Positions 40,666 to 51,635 of a stretch of DNA of 64,000 nucleotides are shown here, in pieces (position 1 is the stretch's first letter; every line of letters starts with the position of its first letter). The DNA is from Streptococcus sp. WB01_FAA12 (GTDB taxonomy: Bacteria; Bacillota; Bacilli; Lactobacillales; Streptococcaceae): NCBI RefSeq assembly GCF_012843315.1, contig NZ_JABAEX010000004.1, forward strand, positions 1 through 64,000, given 5' to 3'. The translations under genes and the position numbers were made by a program. The notes below the pieces were generated by a model, which was given only the letters and a program-made list of their open reading frames with translations, was not told the DNA's origin and ran no database searches.

Positions 40666-43600
40666 ATGGCAGGTGGAACGCCGTTAGGTCAAATGTATAT
40701 CGAGCTAGGGCTGGACGTGTCGAAGTTCAATCCTACCCTAAATGGTGCTAAGAATGCGGTTAAATACTTTCAAAGCAATGTAAAGGCGCTAGACAGCTCC
40801 CTTAAAAACAATGGGAAAAACACAGACTTGCTTCAAGCTAAGTACAAGACACTTGGTCAAGCTATTGAAGCGCAAAGAAAAGTCTTGGACCAGATGAAGA
40901 AAAGTTTTGATACTCTCGAACCTGGTACAGCTAAATTTGATAAGGCCGCTGCTGAGATTGAACGTGAGAATGCTAAGTTGGCAGTCATGGAAGGTCAACT
41001 CCGTAACGTGCAACAAGCTTTGATTGCAGTTGGTAAGGAGAATAGCTTTGCGAACCGTATCAATAAATTTGGAGACGGCCTTATCAAAAGTGGCGATAAA
41101 ATCAAGACTTTTGGCGATAGTGTTTCAAGTCTGGGAGGAAAACTAACTACTGGTTTGACTCTGCCTTTGGTTGCTAGTGTTGGTATGGTTACGAAAGCAG
41201 CTGTTGACTATGAATCTGCTTTTGCAGGTGTTAAGAAAACAGTAGATGAAACAGCTACTGTATCTTACCAAAAATTGTCGGACGGCATTCGTCAGATGGC
41301 TAAAGAATTGCCAGCCAGTGCGGTAGAAATTGCTAATGTAGCCGAGGTAGCAGGTCAGCTAGGAATCAAAACCGAAGATATTCTCTCATTTTCTCGAACC
41401 ATGATTGACATGGGCGAATCAACGAACTTGAGCGCCGAAGAAGCTGCGACAGCCATTGCCAAGATTGCGAATATTCTCGGTCTAACATCGGACGAATATG
41501 GACGGTTTGGGGCATCTGTTGTTGACTTGGGTAACAACTTTGCAACAACTGAGCGTGACATCGTTGAGATGACAAATCGTTTGGCGGCTGGTGGTAAGCT
41601 GGCTGGTCTAACTGCTCCAGATATCCTTGGTCTTGCTACTGCGATGAGTTCGGTTGGTATTGAGGCTGAGGCTGGTGGTACCGCTATGACTCAAACTTTG
41701 ACGGCTATTGGTAATGCTGTTTCATTGACAGGTAAGGGCGCAGCAGATGACTTGAACCTCATCTCCAAAACTGCTGGAATGACCTCAGAGGAATTCCAAC
41801 AGGCTTGGAAAGAGAAACCAGTCGTTGCTTTGCAATCATTTATCAAAGGGCTCAAGGATGCACAAGAAAAAGGCGTAAACATGAACGCTATCTTGGCACA
41901 ACTTGGAATGACTGGTATTCGACAAAGCAACATGCTGAAATCCTTAGCTCTAGCATCTGATAAAATGGGCGATGCTGTTGATCGTTCAAACAAGGCCTGG
42001 AAAGAGAATACTGCTCTGACCAATGAAGCCAATAAACGATATGAAACCACAGAATCTCAATTGAAGATATTCAAGAACCAGGTAACTGACTTGGCTATTG
42101 AGTTTGGTGGGCCACTTCTAAAGGCTCTCCGTGACGGTCTAAAAGCTGGGAAACCTTGGATTGACATGCTAGCTGAAATGGCTAAGCATTTCAGTTCCAT
42201 GTCTGAAGAGGAGCAAAGAAATGTTCTAAAATGGGCAGCGTTAACCGCAGGAGCTGGTCCAGCGTTAACACTTTTTGGAAAAGGTATTGGAATCGTAGGA
42301 GGCTTGACAAAAGGAATTGGCTGGCTTACTAAAGGGACTGGTAAAGCGGTCGGTGGCATGAATTTAATGCACAAAACTTTCCAAGCTTTTAGAACAACCG
42401 GGAATCTATCCTCTGCTTTTAAATTGGCATCTGGTGGAGCGGTAGCGCTTGGGAATGCAACAGCATCAGCTTCGACGTCTACTGGTCTCTTGACAACTGC
42501 AATGAGTGCCCTCTCAAATCCTTTAGGATTGACAGTCGCTGGTCTTGCCATTGCGACAGCTGCTGCTGTTCATTTTGGCAACGAAAAAGACAAGGCTCGT
42601 ATCAAGACAGAAGAATTTGGCTCTCAGTTGAGCGATACTGCTCGTGGAGAATTGCGAAGCTTTCAAAAGACTGTTGATGAAACAAGCACAGCTGTCGCAA
42701 ACTTCGGTACTCATGCTGGAGATGCCGAAAAGGTCTCTGGAGCCTTTAAAAAACTCTATGAAGAAATAGCTACTGCTGCCGATAAGACCAACAAACGAAT
42801 GGAAGAGTTGGGCGCCAAGTGGGGCCTTAGTGAGGACGACATTGCCAAAGCCAAGGAAAGAAATGGCCGGGTTGTCTCTAATACTGAGGCTATGATGAAT
42901 CAAATCAATGAGATCTATCAACGTCATAATGGAGATGCGAGCAAGTTCTCTCAAGAGGAGAAAGAAATCATCCTGAATAATCAGAATGAGATGATCAAGG
43001 CTAAGTTAAAGTTGATGAGTTTGTCGGAAGAACAACAAACAGCAGCACTTCAAGCCTTAAATGGTAAAATCAGCTCACTCAACGAAACACAGTTAAAACA
43101 TACTAGAGATGTTTTAAAACAGGCTATGGATGAAGAAAAGAAACTCTACGAGAACTCAAAGAGTGAGTGGAAAGAGTTACTTGACGGAAAAGCAATAGAT
43201 CAAGAAACTTACAACAAGAAAATGCAAGAGCTTGAAGCTAACCATACTCAAACGATGGAAGCTCTGGGAAGTAAGTATTACCAGGTCATGCGAAATCTTG
43301 ACGATAAGGTGAAAGCTCGAACTGGCCAAAGTTGGAACTATTGGGAAGAAGCTAAGAAAGTTCTAGAAGAATACGGCCTGTCCTATGAAGAAATCGGAAA
43401 GAAAGCTGCGGAAGCCTCTCAAAAGGTAGGTAATTCACACAGCATTCTTGCCAATTACACCAGTGAGATGAGCAAGGAAGTGAAAGAGGCTAACGATGCC
43501 TGGTCCTTGCTGGTTGGGAATATCAATGAAAATGGTAATTTTGAAGTTAAATCAAATGTTAAGGAAGTGATCGGAGAGGCTGCCAAATCTGCTGAAGGTT

Positions 43601-44916
43601 GGGAACAATTGCAGTTTATCGCTAAAACTGCGGAAATCAACTCAAATGCTCGTGCTACTATTGCAGAGGCTCTTGTCGAATCTGGTAAATGGAAAGACAT
43701 GACCCTCGAAGAGAAACAAGTGATTGTCAAGAATCAAGCTGGTCTACAAGCTATCTTTGATAGTGAAACTCACTTAAAAATTTGGAATAGTATGCCAGCG
43801 GAAGTCAAAGAACTTCTCATGAAGAATACAGACATCATGAACAAGGCGGAGGAAGCTTCAAAGGCTCTGTCTAACTATGAAGCTCTGAAACCAAAACAGA
43901 AGGAGTTGCTGGCCAATGATGAAAGTGTCCGACAAGCAGTCGCTCGCTCAACTGATACTCTGACGACCTGGAATGCGACCACACCGTTTACAAAAGATTT
44001 GAAAGCTGATCCTACGAATGTTTTGAACAATGGCCAGTTATCTATCGATAAGATTACGGCTTGGAATTTTGCATCTGCTGAGACGAAATCTTTGGATGCG
44101 GTAGATAATACGAGCGCAGCTGTCGGAAGTGCGATTTTGAGTGTTAATTCACCTAAGCAAGAAACTCCCATCAATTTGTTTGCTGCTGACCAAACGGGCG
44201 GTGTGCGAAATGAGACGAGCGGTGCTATCAATGCGATTAAGCAGTATGACCCTATTAGTATTTTGGCTCAAAATAATACTCAAGGAACTGTTAACCAGGT
44301 ACAAAGTGGGGTTGATTCTATTCGTGATAAAACTGTAACAATTAACGCCCAAGACAATGCTTCTGGTGTACTTTCAGGGATTCGAAGCTGGATAAATAGT
44401 GTAACAGGTAACTTCTTCACAAATATTTTTGCAAGCAGACACGCCCACGGGACCAACTACCACCCTGGTGGTTTAGCTATCGTCAATGACCAACGAAACA
44501 GTAACTATAAAGAAATGGTTACCCTGCCGGATGGCAGGAGTTTCATTCCTGAAGGCAGAGATGTCTTGCTCCCTCTTCCTAAAGGGTCTAAAGTCTTGAG
44601 AGCGGATAAAACTAAACGCTTGATGCGTGAGATGGGGATTCCCAAATACGCGACAGGAATTGGTATTCCTAGCGATGCGAAATTCTTAAAAGAAATAGAG
44701 CAAGCTCAACGTAAAATAGTTGTTCAACATCAAAATAGTAACAATGGTCAAGATTCAGATAAAGTCATTGCTGAGATGAGGATTCTGAGAGCAAGTATGG
44801 AGAGGATCCTTACTGCTATCCTTGAAAAATCGTCAGATGTCTACCTAGACAATGACATTATCTCACGCAAAACCTATGAACAACATGGAGCCATCTATGC
44901 AAGGGAGGGAATTTAA
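40666..44916 (+). CDS. tape measure protein
   Basis: 1416 residues, the longest tail-core protein, setting tail length. The N-terminal 140 residues are coiled coil. The TP901-type core follows (TGLTLPLVASVGMVTKAAVD and VANVAEVAGQLGIKTEDILS). Hydrophobic segments lie at about 520-550 and 605-640. Helical repeats fill the rest. AAAAGGAGG gives the ribosome site. Confidence 0.93.
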   Translation: MAGGTPLGQMYIELGLDVSKFNPTLNGAKNAVKYFQSNVKALDSSLKNNGKNTDLLQAKYKTLGQAIEAQRKVLDQMKKSFDTLEPGTAKFDKAAAEIERENAKLAVMEGQLRNVQQALIAVGKENSFANRINKFGDGLIKSGDKIKTFGDSVSSLGGKLTTGLTLPLVASVGMVTKAAVDYESAFAGVKKTVDETATVSYQKLSDGIRQMAKELPASAVEIANVAEVAGQLGIKTEDILSFSRTMIDMGESTNLSAEEAATAIAKIANILGLTSDEYGRFGASVVDLGNNFATTERDIVEMTNRLAAGGKLAGLTAPDILGLATAMSSVGIEAEAGGTAMTQTLTAIGNAVSLTGKGAADDLNLISKTAGMTSEEFQQAWKEKPVVALQSFIKGLKDAQEKGVNMNAILAQLGMTGIRQSNMLKSLALASDKMGDAVDRSNKAWKENTALTNEANKRYETTESQLKIFKNQVTDLAIEFGGPLLKALRDGLKAGKPWIDMLAEMAKHFSSMSEEEQRNVLKWAALTAGAGPALTLFGKGIGIVGGLTKGIGWLTKGTGKAVGGMNLMHKTFQAFRTTGNLSSAFKLASGGAVALGNATASASTSTGLLTTAMSALSNPLGLTVAGLAIATAAAVHFGNEKDKARIKTEEFGSQLSDTARGELRSFQKTVDETSTAVANFGTHAGDAEKVSGAFKKLYEEIATAADKTNKRMEELGAKWGLSEDDIAKAKERNGRVVSNTEAMMNQINEIYQRHNGDASKFSQEEKEIILNNQNEMIKAKLKLMSLSEEQQTAALQALNGKISSLNETQLKHTRDVLKQAMDEEKKLYENSKSEWKELLDGKAIDQETYNKKMQELEANHTQTMEALGSKYYQVMRNLDDKVKARTGQSWNYWEEAKKVLEEYGLSYEEIGKKAAEASQKVGNSHSILANYTSEMSKEVKEANDAWSLLVGNINENGNFEVKSNVKEVIGEAAKSAEGWEQLQFIAKTAEINSNARATIAEALVESGKWKDMTLEEKQVIVKNQAGLQAIFDSETHLKIWNSMPAEVKELLMKNTDIMNKAEEASKALSNYEALKPKQKELLANDESVRQAVARSTDTLTTWNATTPFTKDLKADPTNVLNNGQLSIDKITAWNFASAETKSLDAVDNTSAAVGSAILSVNSPKQETPINLFAADQTGGVRNETSGAINAIKQYDPISILAQNNTQGTVNQVQSGVDSIRDKTVTINAQDNASGVLSGIRSWINSVTGNFFTNIFASRHAHGTNYHPGGLAIVNDQRNSNYKEMVTLPDGRSFIPEGRDVLLPLPKGSKVLRADKTKRLMREMGIPKYATGIGIPSDAKFLKEIEQAQRKIVVQHQNSNNGQDSDKVIAEMRILRASMERILTAILEKSSDVYLDNDIISRKTYEQHGAIYAREGI

Positions 44917-45611
44917 TGTTTTACATGATTATTAATGGTTTTAATACGTCTACTATCCCTCACTGTGTTGTGACGGATTTTGGAGAAATTGAGGCTGCCA
45001 AACCTCATGCAGAATCAGTAGATGTATATGGTTTGAACGGAAGCTATCGAGTGCTAGATGGCTCTTATGAAAGCTACGAACGAACGATATCCTTTTATGT
45101 ACCAAAACTTGTAGATATTTCAACAATTGTAGATAAATTCCAGCTCAAAGAAAATGTAATAGAATTCAGTTATCAACTTGGATCATATTTCTATGCAGAC
45201 TTTTCAGGAGCAACCTACAATCGTAACGGAATGCATGCCTGGAAGATAGATGTCAAGCTAGTCATGTACCCTTTCCGATACCAAAAGAATATGGATCCTA
45301 TGGTTCTTACGGCATCTGGTACAGTCAACAACCCTGGCACGGTTTACTCTGAACCAATCATTGAAATTGAGGGGGACGGTGATGTCTCTCTCACGATTGG
45401 GCGTAAGACCATGTATCTTGCGATTAAGACCAAGGCTACGATTGATTGTAGGCAAGGCAAGCAGAACATCTACAACGCTACTGGTGCAGTCCAGAACACA
45501 CTTCGGAAGCGTGGAGGGTTCTTGGAAATACCGACTGGCAAGGTTGGTGTTTCGTTTACTGGGAATGTTCGTAAGATTACTATTCGACCGAATTGGAGGT
45601 ATAAGATTTGA
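44916..45611 (+). CDS. distal tail protein (Dit)
   Basis: 231 residues of the siphovirus Dit family: the N-terminal MIINGFNTSTIPHCVVTDFG and a galectin-like C-terminal half. It forms the hub between tail tube and tip. It overlaps the tape measure by one base and the next gene by four. Confidence 0.88.
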   Translation: MFYMIINGFNTSTIPHCVVTDFGEIEAAKPHAESVDVYGLNGSYRVLDGSYESYERTISFYVPKLVDISTIVDKFQLKENVIEFSYQLGSYFYADFSGATYNRNGMHAWKIDVKLVMYPFRYQKNMDPMVLTASGTVNNPGTVYSEPIIEIEGDGDVSLTIGRKTMYLAIKTKATIDCRQGKQNIYNATGAVQNTLRKRGGFLEIPTGKVGVSFTGNVRKITIRPNWRYKI

Positions 45612-48600
45612 TTTATTTAACAAATGGGAATATGCCTCTGAACGCTGCCTATGCTGATGAAATTGTTCAAGAGGATAACAGCACCTATCAATTGACCTTC
45701 CGATTTCCGACATCCGATCCATTGTGGGAGAAGTTGAAGGAAGAGACTTTCTTAACGGCTGATGACCTACACGGTGAGCAGGATTTTGTGATTTTTGAAG
45801 TTGAGAAGAAGCACGGTTATATTCAAGTCTATGCGAACCAGGTGTTCACCCTCTTGAATAACTATGTGGTCAATCCTATCTCTTTGGATAGAGCGACTGG
45901 CTCAACTGCTCTCAGTCGTTTTGCTGGAGCGATCACTCGTAACAATCCATTCTCATTCTTCTCTGATATTGAAGACAGACACACCTTCAATATCGGCTCT
46001 AAGAATGCCATGGAAGCCTTCGCGAAAGATAAGCACTCTATTATTGGCCAATGGGGTGGTGACCTTGTACGGCATGGCTACCAGGTTCGACTTTTAAAAA
46101 ATGGCGGTTCAGAAAATGAATCGCTTTTTATGTATAAGAAAAACCTGTCTAGCTATCAGCATAAGACATCTACTAAATCTTTGAAGACTAGAATCACCTT
46201 CAAGACTACCGTCAAAGGTGAGGGAGAAAAGGCGCCTGACCGCAAGTTTTCCGTGGTCGTGGATAGTCCGCTCATTAACAAGTACAGTCAAATCTACGAA
46301 GATGTGATTGAGGTTAATGATGAGGACGTGAAAGATGAAGCGAGCTTGCGAAAATATGGCGAGCAGTATTTCAAGACATCGCTCTGTGACATGATGGAAG
46401 ATAGCCTTGAGCTTGAGGTCGTTGGCCAGAGTGACGTGCCTGTCCAGATATATGACATTGTGAGCCTGTTTTATGAGATCTACAATCTGGATGTGCGCAA
46501 GAAAATCACCAAGTACACCTATTCGCCGATGGCCAAGAAGCTGAAATCTATTGGATTCGGTCAATTCCAGTCAGGTCTTGCGAATGCAATTGGCAACGCA
46601 GTGAATGATGCCGTCAAGGGTGAAGCCCAACAACTTCAAGATGATTTTGAAAGGCAGTTAGCCAGAGAACTCAAGAATGCTGATCTTGCATTTGATAGGC
46701 AGAAAGAAGAGTTGGTCAATCAATTCACAGACGGTCTCAACGCTGCCAAAGCCAGAGCCGAAGAAGTCAAGAGAGAACTCTCTGATACGATTGACCAGCG
46801 TTTCAATAGCTTTAATAATGGCCCACTACAAGAGGTCAAGCGTAGAACTGAAGAAGCATTGAAAAATTCTGGGGCCAGCAGTCTACTCGCTCAAGAAGCG
46901 AAGCGGATTGGTCTGGATTCTGTTGCTAGACTTGAAGCGTTTAAGTCACAGGCTACGAGCGCTCAGACGGCTCTATCGGGTGAGTTGGACTCCCTGAAGC
47001 GAACCATCGCGAACGATATTCGACCGAAGCAAGCACAGGCTGAAGCTGAGATTGCCAAGCAGGTTGAAGCGCTTATCCAGACCAAAAAAGAACTGGCTGG
47101 TGTGAAGTCAGCGCAAGCGACGTATGAAGAGACAACGACTCGCAGACTGTCAGAGCTGACCAATCTAGCCAATGGTAAAGCCAGCAAGTCAGAGCTCACG
47201 CAGACAGCCGAGGAGCTGGCCAGTAAGATAGCGAGTGTGCAGGTCGGGGGTACAAACCTTTATGCATTGAGTAGAAATAAGGATATCCTTCGAAGTAGCC
47301 ATTTAACAGATTTGAAATTTGATATTTCATCTGGTGAAATTTCATTTAAAGCAACTGGATTAGATCCGTATTTTGGTGAAGCAACGACTCACCCAAAGAC
47401 AGTAAGTAGTAGAAATGGCGTTCGTATTCCTGTCATTGCAGGCAAATCAATCTATGTGACGATTTCGAATCCTGTCTTTGCCAAGAATTTTATTTCGTAT
47501 TTCGACGAAAGGGGTAATACGGTAAAACGTTATCAGTATTACGGTGCTAATTCTTTCGCGGTTCCTCCGAGAGATTTGCAAGGAGTGAGTTTTATTACTC
47601 TACGTTTTGGTTGTGGTGGTTCGAACTTTGAAATTGGTGATGTACTCAAAACCAAAATCAAAGTCGAATATGGCACGATACCGACCGATTGGAGCCCTGC
47701 CCCTGAAGACCAAGACGAGCGTGTCTCAGCGGTTGAGTCAACCTTTAAACAAAAGGCTGACTCACTAGAGGCTGGTGTGAACCGTCTGACTGAAGGTCTC
47801 AGAACCAAAGCGGATATCAGTTCACTCAACGTGACTGCTGAGAATATCAGACAGTCGGTGAAGCAGCTTGAGACAAACACGCAGAACAAGCTAGATCAGA
47901 AGTTGAGTCTGGCTGAATTTGAGGTGAGGGCTGGTTCTATCCGTCAGGAAATCCTGAACGTAACCAAAGAAAAGGCAGATAAGACTCTGGTCACAACTGA
48001 AGCTGGGAAGCTGCGTGAGGAGTTTGCGAGTCTTAGGGTCGGTGGGCGGAATCTGTTGAAGGGCTCAAAAGGGCCGTTTAAGCCAGACAAAAACCCTGCG
48101 AACTTTGATAACCAAGTGCTATATTACAACGAGACGTCAATGCATCTCGTCCAAAATGAGAGATACAGGATTTCCGCAAAAACAGACGGAATGTTTACAG
48201 CCACACACGAACCCAACAAAGAGAGTGATAATGTCGTTTTATGGTTAATGGATAAAACTGTCACAAATTATCAGATTGTGTCTAGTTTAAAAACGGGTAC
48301 AACTGGCACAGAATTTGTCTGGAGCTGTCCGACTGGCACTTACCATCTGCGGGTCAATACCTATCGCAAAGATCCGGAAAAGCTGAAAAGTGTTTGGGAG
48401 GTCAAAGTAGAGCAAGGCTCGTTTAAGACCGACTGGTCACCAGCCCCAGAAGATACTGAGGGCCTCATCACTGAGGCTAAGGCTACCTTTGAGCGGACGG
48501 CTCTGGGGTTGCGAACTGACTTATCAGCTATTCAGGAATATGTCAATAAAGACGGGCAGCGACAAGAAACCTTGCAGCGTTACACTCGTGAAGAGAGCGC

Positions 48601-50038
48601 AAAGCAAGCGACAGCTGTACGTGAGTTGGTCAATCGTGATTTTGTCGGAAAGGCAAGCTATCAGGAAGACGTGCGAGGCATTGAACGCAAGTTTGAAGCT
48701 ATCACCAACCCTCAAAATGGCTCGATAGCGACTCAGATAGCGACCTACAAAACAGCAGTAGATGGCCGATTTGCTGAAATCACGTCAATGATTTCTGGTA
48801 AAGCCAACCAGGCTGACTTCCAGCGTGTCCGAGAGACAAGCCAGCTCTATGAGCGAATTTTAGGCAATACTGAAAATGGAATTGCGGATAAGGTTGCTCG
48901 CATGGCTATGACCAGCCAGCTGTTCCAGGTTGAGGTATCTAAGAATGAGGGCCTGAAAACAGTTCAAAGTCAGCTTGCTGGTTCATGGGGAGTCCATAAT
49001 AAAAACAGCGTCAATGAAATCATCGCTGGTTTTAACCTAGCTGGCAAAAATGCAGGCATTAAAGCTGAGACGATCAGACTTGAAGGTCGAACCTTGCTTG
49101 ATGAATTAACCGCTATTCAGGGTTACTTCAAACGATTGTTCGTAGGTGAAGGTACGTTTGCGACTTTGAACACGGATATTTTACGAGCTAACTCTATTAC
49201 AGCTGACAAGTTAGTCATGGATATAGCTATGGCAAGACGCTTCGTCTCGAGCGACATCTTCACAGATACGCTTGCTGCTAAAGAAGCCTTCATCAACAAG
49301 CTTCGCTCTGTCGTAGTCACTGCGACTTTGCTCGAAGGTTATAAAGGTCGCATTGGTGGATTCCAGATTGGTACGCATGAGAAAGATTCATCGGTGTACT
49401 GGATCACTGGTCAAAACCAATTTTCAGTTGGTATGAGTAACGGGACTGGCCAGTGGTCACAGACGGCTTTGTGGGTCAATTGGGGCAACAATTGGGGGTA
49501 TCCTGGAGACTATGCGTGGTACGTGAAAAATAACGGCAAAATGTATTGCTATAATACGGCCGAATTTTGGAACACGCCTGTTATCCATGGGGATCTCCGT
49601 GTTACTGGTCACATTTTCTACAACAATAAAGATTCAGGAAAATCTGGTTACTGGATTCATTCGTCTAAATACTCAAATTTTGAGCCTTCGGATAACTATC
49701 TGTATATGTATTACAGCGGTTCAGGTTACGACTGGATTCCGATGAATAAAGAAATCTCAGACCGTCGATATAAGCACAATATCGAAGACAGTACAGTCTC
49801 TGGCCTCGATGTTATCCAGAAGCTTAAAACGTACAGCTATCGCAAAGAATACGATGGAAAAATAGAAGATATCGCTTGTGGTATCATAGCGCAGGATGTC
49901 CAGAAGTACGCTCCTGAAGCATTTTTTGAAAATCCTGATGGCGCATACTCTTACAACACATTTGCTCTTGTGCCTTATCTTATTAAGGCCATTCAAGAGC
50001 TTAATCATAAAATAGAAAAATTGGAGGAAACAGCATGA
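45608..50038 (+). CDS. tail tip/fibre protein with C-terminal S74 chaperone
   Basis: 1476 residues from TTG 45608 (GGAGG upstream). The first 370 residues are the Tal-type hub domain (gp27-like). Long coiled coils follow (about 330-540). Two related modules end in PTDWSPAPEDQDE and KTDWSPAPEDTEG (about 545-700 and 810-950), probably carbohydrate-binding. The C-terminus (SDRRYKHNIEDSTVSGLDVI) is a peptidase S74 intramolecular chaperone with the Ser-Lys pair. It is the likely receptor-binding protein. Confidence 0.9.
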   Translation: MIYLTNGNMPLNAAYADEIVQEDNSTYQLTFRFPTSDPLWEKLKEETFLTADDLHGEQDFVIFEVEKKHGYIQVYANQVFTLLNNYVVNPISLDRATGSTALSRFAGAITRNNPFSFFSDIEDRHTFNIGSKNAMEAFAKDKHSIIGQWGGDLVRHGYQVRLLKNGGSENESLFMYKKNLSSYQHKTSTKSLKTRITFKTTVKGEGEKAPDRKFSVVVDSPLINKYSQIYEDVIEVNDEDVKDEASLRKYGEQYFKTSLCDMMEDSLELEVVGQSDVPVQIYDIVSLFYEIYNLDVRKKITKYTYSPMAKKLKSIGFGQFQSGLANAIGNAVNDAVKGEAQQLQDDFERQLARELKNADLAFDRQKEELVNQFTDGLNAAKARAEEVKRELSDTIDQRFNSFNNGPLQEVKRRTEEALKNSGASSLLAQEAKRIGLDSVARLEAFKSQATSAQTALSGELDSLKRTIANDIRPKQAQAEAEIAKQVEALIQTKKELAGVKSAQATYEETTTRRLSELTNLANGKASKSELTQTAEELASKIASVQVGGTNLYALSRNKDILRSSHLTDLKFDISSGEISFKATGLDPYFGEATTHPKTVSSRNGVRIPVIAGKSIYVTISNPVFAKNFISYFDERGNTVKRYQYYGANSFAVPPRDLQGVSFITLRFGCGGSNFEIGDVLKTKIKVEYGTIPTDWSPAPEDQDERVSAVESTFKQKADSLEAGVNRLTEGLRTKADISSLNVTAENIRQSVKQLETNTQNKLDQKLSLAEFEVRAGSIRQEILNVTKEKADKTLVTTEAGKLREEFASLRVGGRNLLKGSKGPFKPDKNPANFDNQVLYYNETSMHLVQNERYRISAKTDGMFTATHEPNKESDNVVLWLMDKTVTNYQIVSSLKTGTTGTEFVWSCPTGTYHLRVNTYRKDPEKLKSVWEVKVEQGSFKTDWSPAPEDTEGLITEAKATFERTALGLRTDLSAIQEYVNKDGQRQETLQRYTREESAKQATAVRELVNRDFVGKASYQEDVRGIERKFEAITNPQNGSIATQIATYKTAVDGRFAEITSMISGKANQADFQRVRETSQLYERILGNTENGIADKVARMAMTSQLFQVEVSKNEGLKTVQSQLAGSWGVHNKNSVNEIIAGFNLAGKNAGIKAETIRLEGRTLLDELTAIQGYFKRLFVGEGTFATLNTDILRANSITADKLVMDIAMARRFVSSDIFTDTLAAKEAFINKLRSVVVTATLLEGYKGRIGGFQIGTHEKDSSVYWITGQNQFSVGMSNGTGQWSQTALWVNWGNNWGYPGDYAWYVKNNGKMYCYNTAEFWNTPVIHGDLRVTGHIFYNNKDSGKSGYWIHSSKYSNFEPSDNYLYMYYSGSGYDWIPMNKEISDRRYKHNIEDSTVSGLDVIQKLKTYSYRKEYDGKIEDIACGIIAQDVQKYAPEAFFENPDGAYSYNTFALVPYLIKAIQELNHKIEKLEETA

Positions 50039-50244
50039 ATGAACAAGACAAACAAATCAGCAGTCTGGCGATTAAATCGTTAGGTGAAAAAGTCAGTAAT
50101 GAGGCTACTCAATCAGCTACGCTAGAAGCCCTCTATACAGTAACTGCTATGGAGCTTGAGCAAATGAAACGAATCATCGAGTCAGACGAAGAGCTTAAAG
50201 CAAAATTTGAAGAAGTGAAAGGAAAAATGACAAATGGCAATTAG
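50035..50244 (+). CDS. 69-residue phage protein
   Basis: Helical acidic protein (MNEQDKQISSLAIKSLGEKV at the start) following the tail fibre gene, with GGAGGAAACAGC as ribosome site. It overlaps the DUF1366 gene. Function unknown. Confidence 0.7.
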   Translation: MNEQDKQISSLAIKSLGEKVSNEATQSATLEALYTVTAMELEQMKRIIESDEELKAKFEEVKGKMTNGN

Positions 50245-50881
50245 TAATTATGAACTAGCGACCAAACCTTATACTCGTGGTTTTGGAGACAAAGTTACAA
50301 CCGTTGTAGAAATCCGTTTGCAAGACGGGAATCGTTATAGCACTAACCAGCGGGAATTGGCTGGTGATCGTACACAAGACCAAGAAGACGTTCTTGTTCA
50401 AGCGGTGCTGGATATCCTAAAAGCCGAGCTAGATCCAGGCAGTGCCATTGTCAAAACACAGGCGCAGCTTGAACAGGCTAATCAGAAGATTGCGCAGAAT
50501 GAGAACGAGCAAAATCGTCTCTCTGCGCTTGCAAATAAAATCGACAAAGTAGTGCGTGTCATGGCTCAAGATTCTATCATGGGTGAGAAAATCGCCTACG
50601 GAACAACCTACAAGGAGCTTGTCGAACTCTTCCCGTTCGCCGAGGAAGGTAAAGTCTATCAACCAGGCGATATGTTTGTGATTGAAAATCCTGAACATGT
50701 CGAATTAAACGGTGAGGGCAAGCGTGTCTTGATTCAGACAAATCAGGCTTTCACCTACAAAGGCGAATCTCTCAAGTATCTTGAAGGCGTACCATCTCAA
50801 AATGGTATTCTTGCAATCTGGAAGTGGGAAGGGCAAAAAAACGAAAGTGATCTTGGGACCACTCGAGTTCCTGCACAGTAG
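50234..50881 (+). CDS. DUF1366 phage protein
   Basis: 215 residues. The N-terminal half (VTTVVEIRLQDGNRYSTNQ) and central coiled coil (TQAQLEQANQKIAQNENEQN) match DUF1366, common between tail and holin genes in streptococcal phages. Function unknown. Confidence 0.82.
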   Translation: MAISNYELATKPYTRGFGDKVTTVVEIRLQDGNRYSTNQRELAGDRTQDQEDVLVQAVLDILKAELDPGSAIVKTQAQLEQANQKIAQNENEQNRLSALANKIDKVVRVMAQDSIMGEKIAYGTTYKELVELFPFAEEGKVYQPGDMFVIENPEHVELNGEGKRVLIQTNQAFTYKGESLKYLEGVPSQNGILAIWKWEGQKNESDLGTTRVPAQ

Positions 50882-50897
50882 ATTGGAAGTGATCTGA

Positions 50898-51314
50898 TTG
50901 GAATTACTAGCATTTTTGGATAAATTGAGTCCGATTCTAATCGTGATTATTCCTAGCTATTTCTCTTTTAAAAGCACGCAGAATACAAAAGAGACTGACA
51001 AGCAAATCAGTCTCTTATCTGACCAAATTAGTGCTATTAAAAAGACAGTCTCGAATGTTGAGACTATCGGCAAAGATAATAGCAAAGGATTGAGCGTTAT
51101 TGGAAAAGGTCTTCAAAGATTACAGCGTTTTCGATTGCAAGAAAACCTAAAAAAAGCAATTAGACGAGGCAATACCAATCAGCATGAGATTGAGGAATTG
51201 TCTCGTCTTTATGAAAGTTATGTCGAACTTGGTGGAAATGGAGCCATCAAGGTACTGTATGAAAAATTTCTAGCATTGGAAATTGTGGAGGAAAATATAA
51301 ATGCAACAGATTAA
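50898..51314 (+). CDS. small membrane protein of the lysis module (holin-like)
   Basis: 138 residues from TTG 50898. One N-terminal hydrophobic helix (ILIVIIPSYFSF, about 13-24) and a long charged helical tail. By position, it is an accessory holin or antiholin. It overlaps the true holin gene by 14 bases. Confidence 0.7.
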   Translation: MELLAFLDKLSPILIVIIPSYFSFKSTQNTKETDKQISLLSDQISAIKKTVSNVETIGKDNSKGLSVIGKGLQRLQRFRLQENLKKAIRRGNTNQHEIEELSRLYESYVELGGNGAIKVLYEKFLALEIVEENINATD

Positions 51315-51633
51315 CGAAATTATTATTGCTTTTGTTACAGGATTTGTAGCAGTAGCGACAGGCAGTATCGTCAAAGCAGTCAAAGACTATCTTGTTCAAA
51401 AAGGCGGAGAGAAGACTATCAAAATTGTTGAAATCTTGGCCAAAAACGCAGTCAATGCCGTGGAACAGGTAGCTTCAGAAACTGGCTATAAAGGTGAAGA
51501 GAAGCTGGAACAAGCCCGCACTAAAATCCGTGCAGAATTGTCAAAATATAACATTAGTATGACCGACCGTGACCTCGATACATTTGTCGAGTCAGCGGTC
51601 AAGCAGATGAATGATGTGTGGAAGGAGTGGTAA
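51301..51633 (+). CDS. phage holin, LLH-type
   Basis: 110 residues. One N-terminal hydrophobic helix ([19 protein letters not shown]), then a charged C-terminal domain ([20 protein letters not shown]) like phage holin family 6. It permits amidase access or triggers lysis. GGAGG lies before the ATG. Confidence 0.85.
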   Translation: MQQINEIIIAFVTGFVAVATGSIVKAVKDYLVQKGGEKTIKIVEILAKNAVNAVEQVASETGYKGEEKLEQARTKIRAELSKYNISMTDRDLDTFVESAVKQMNDVWKEW

Positions 51634-51635
51634 GA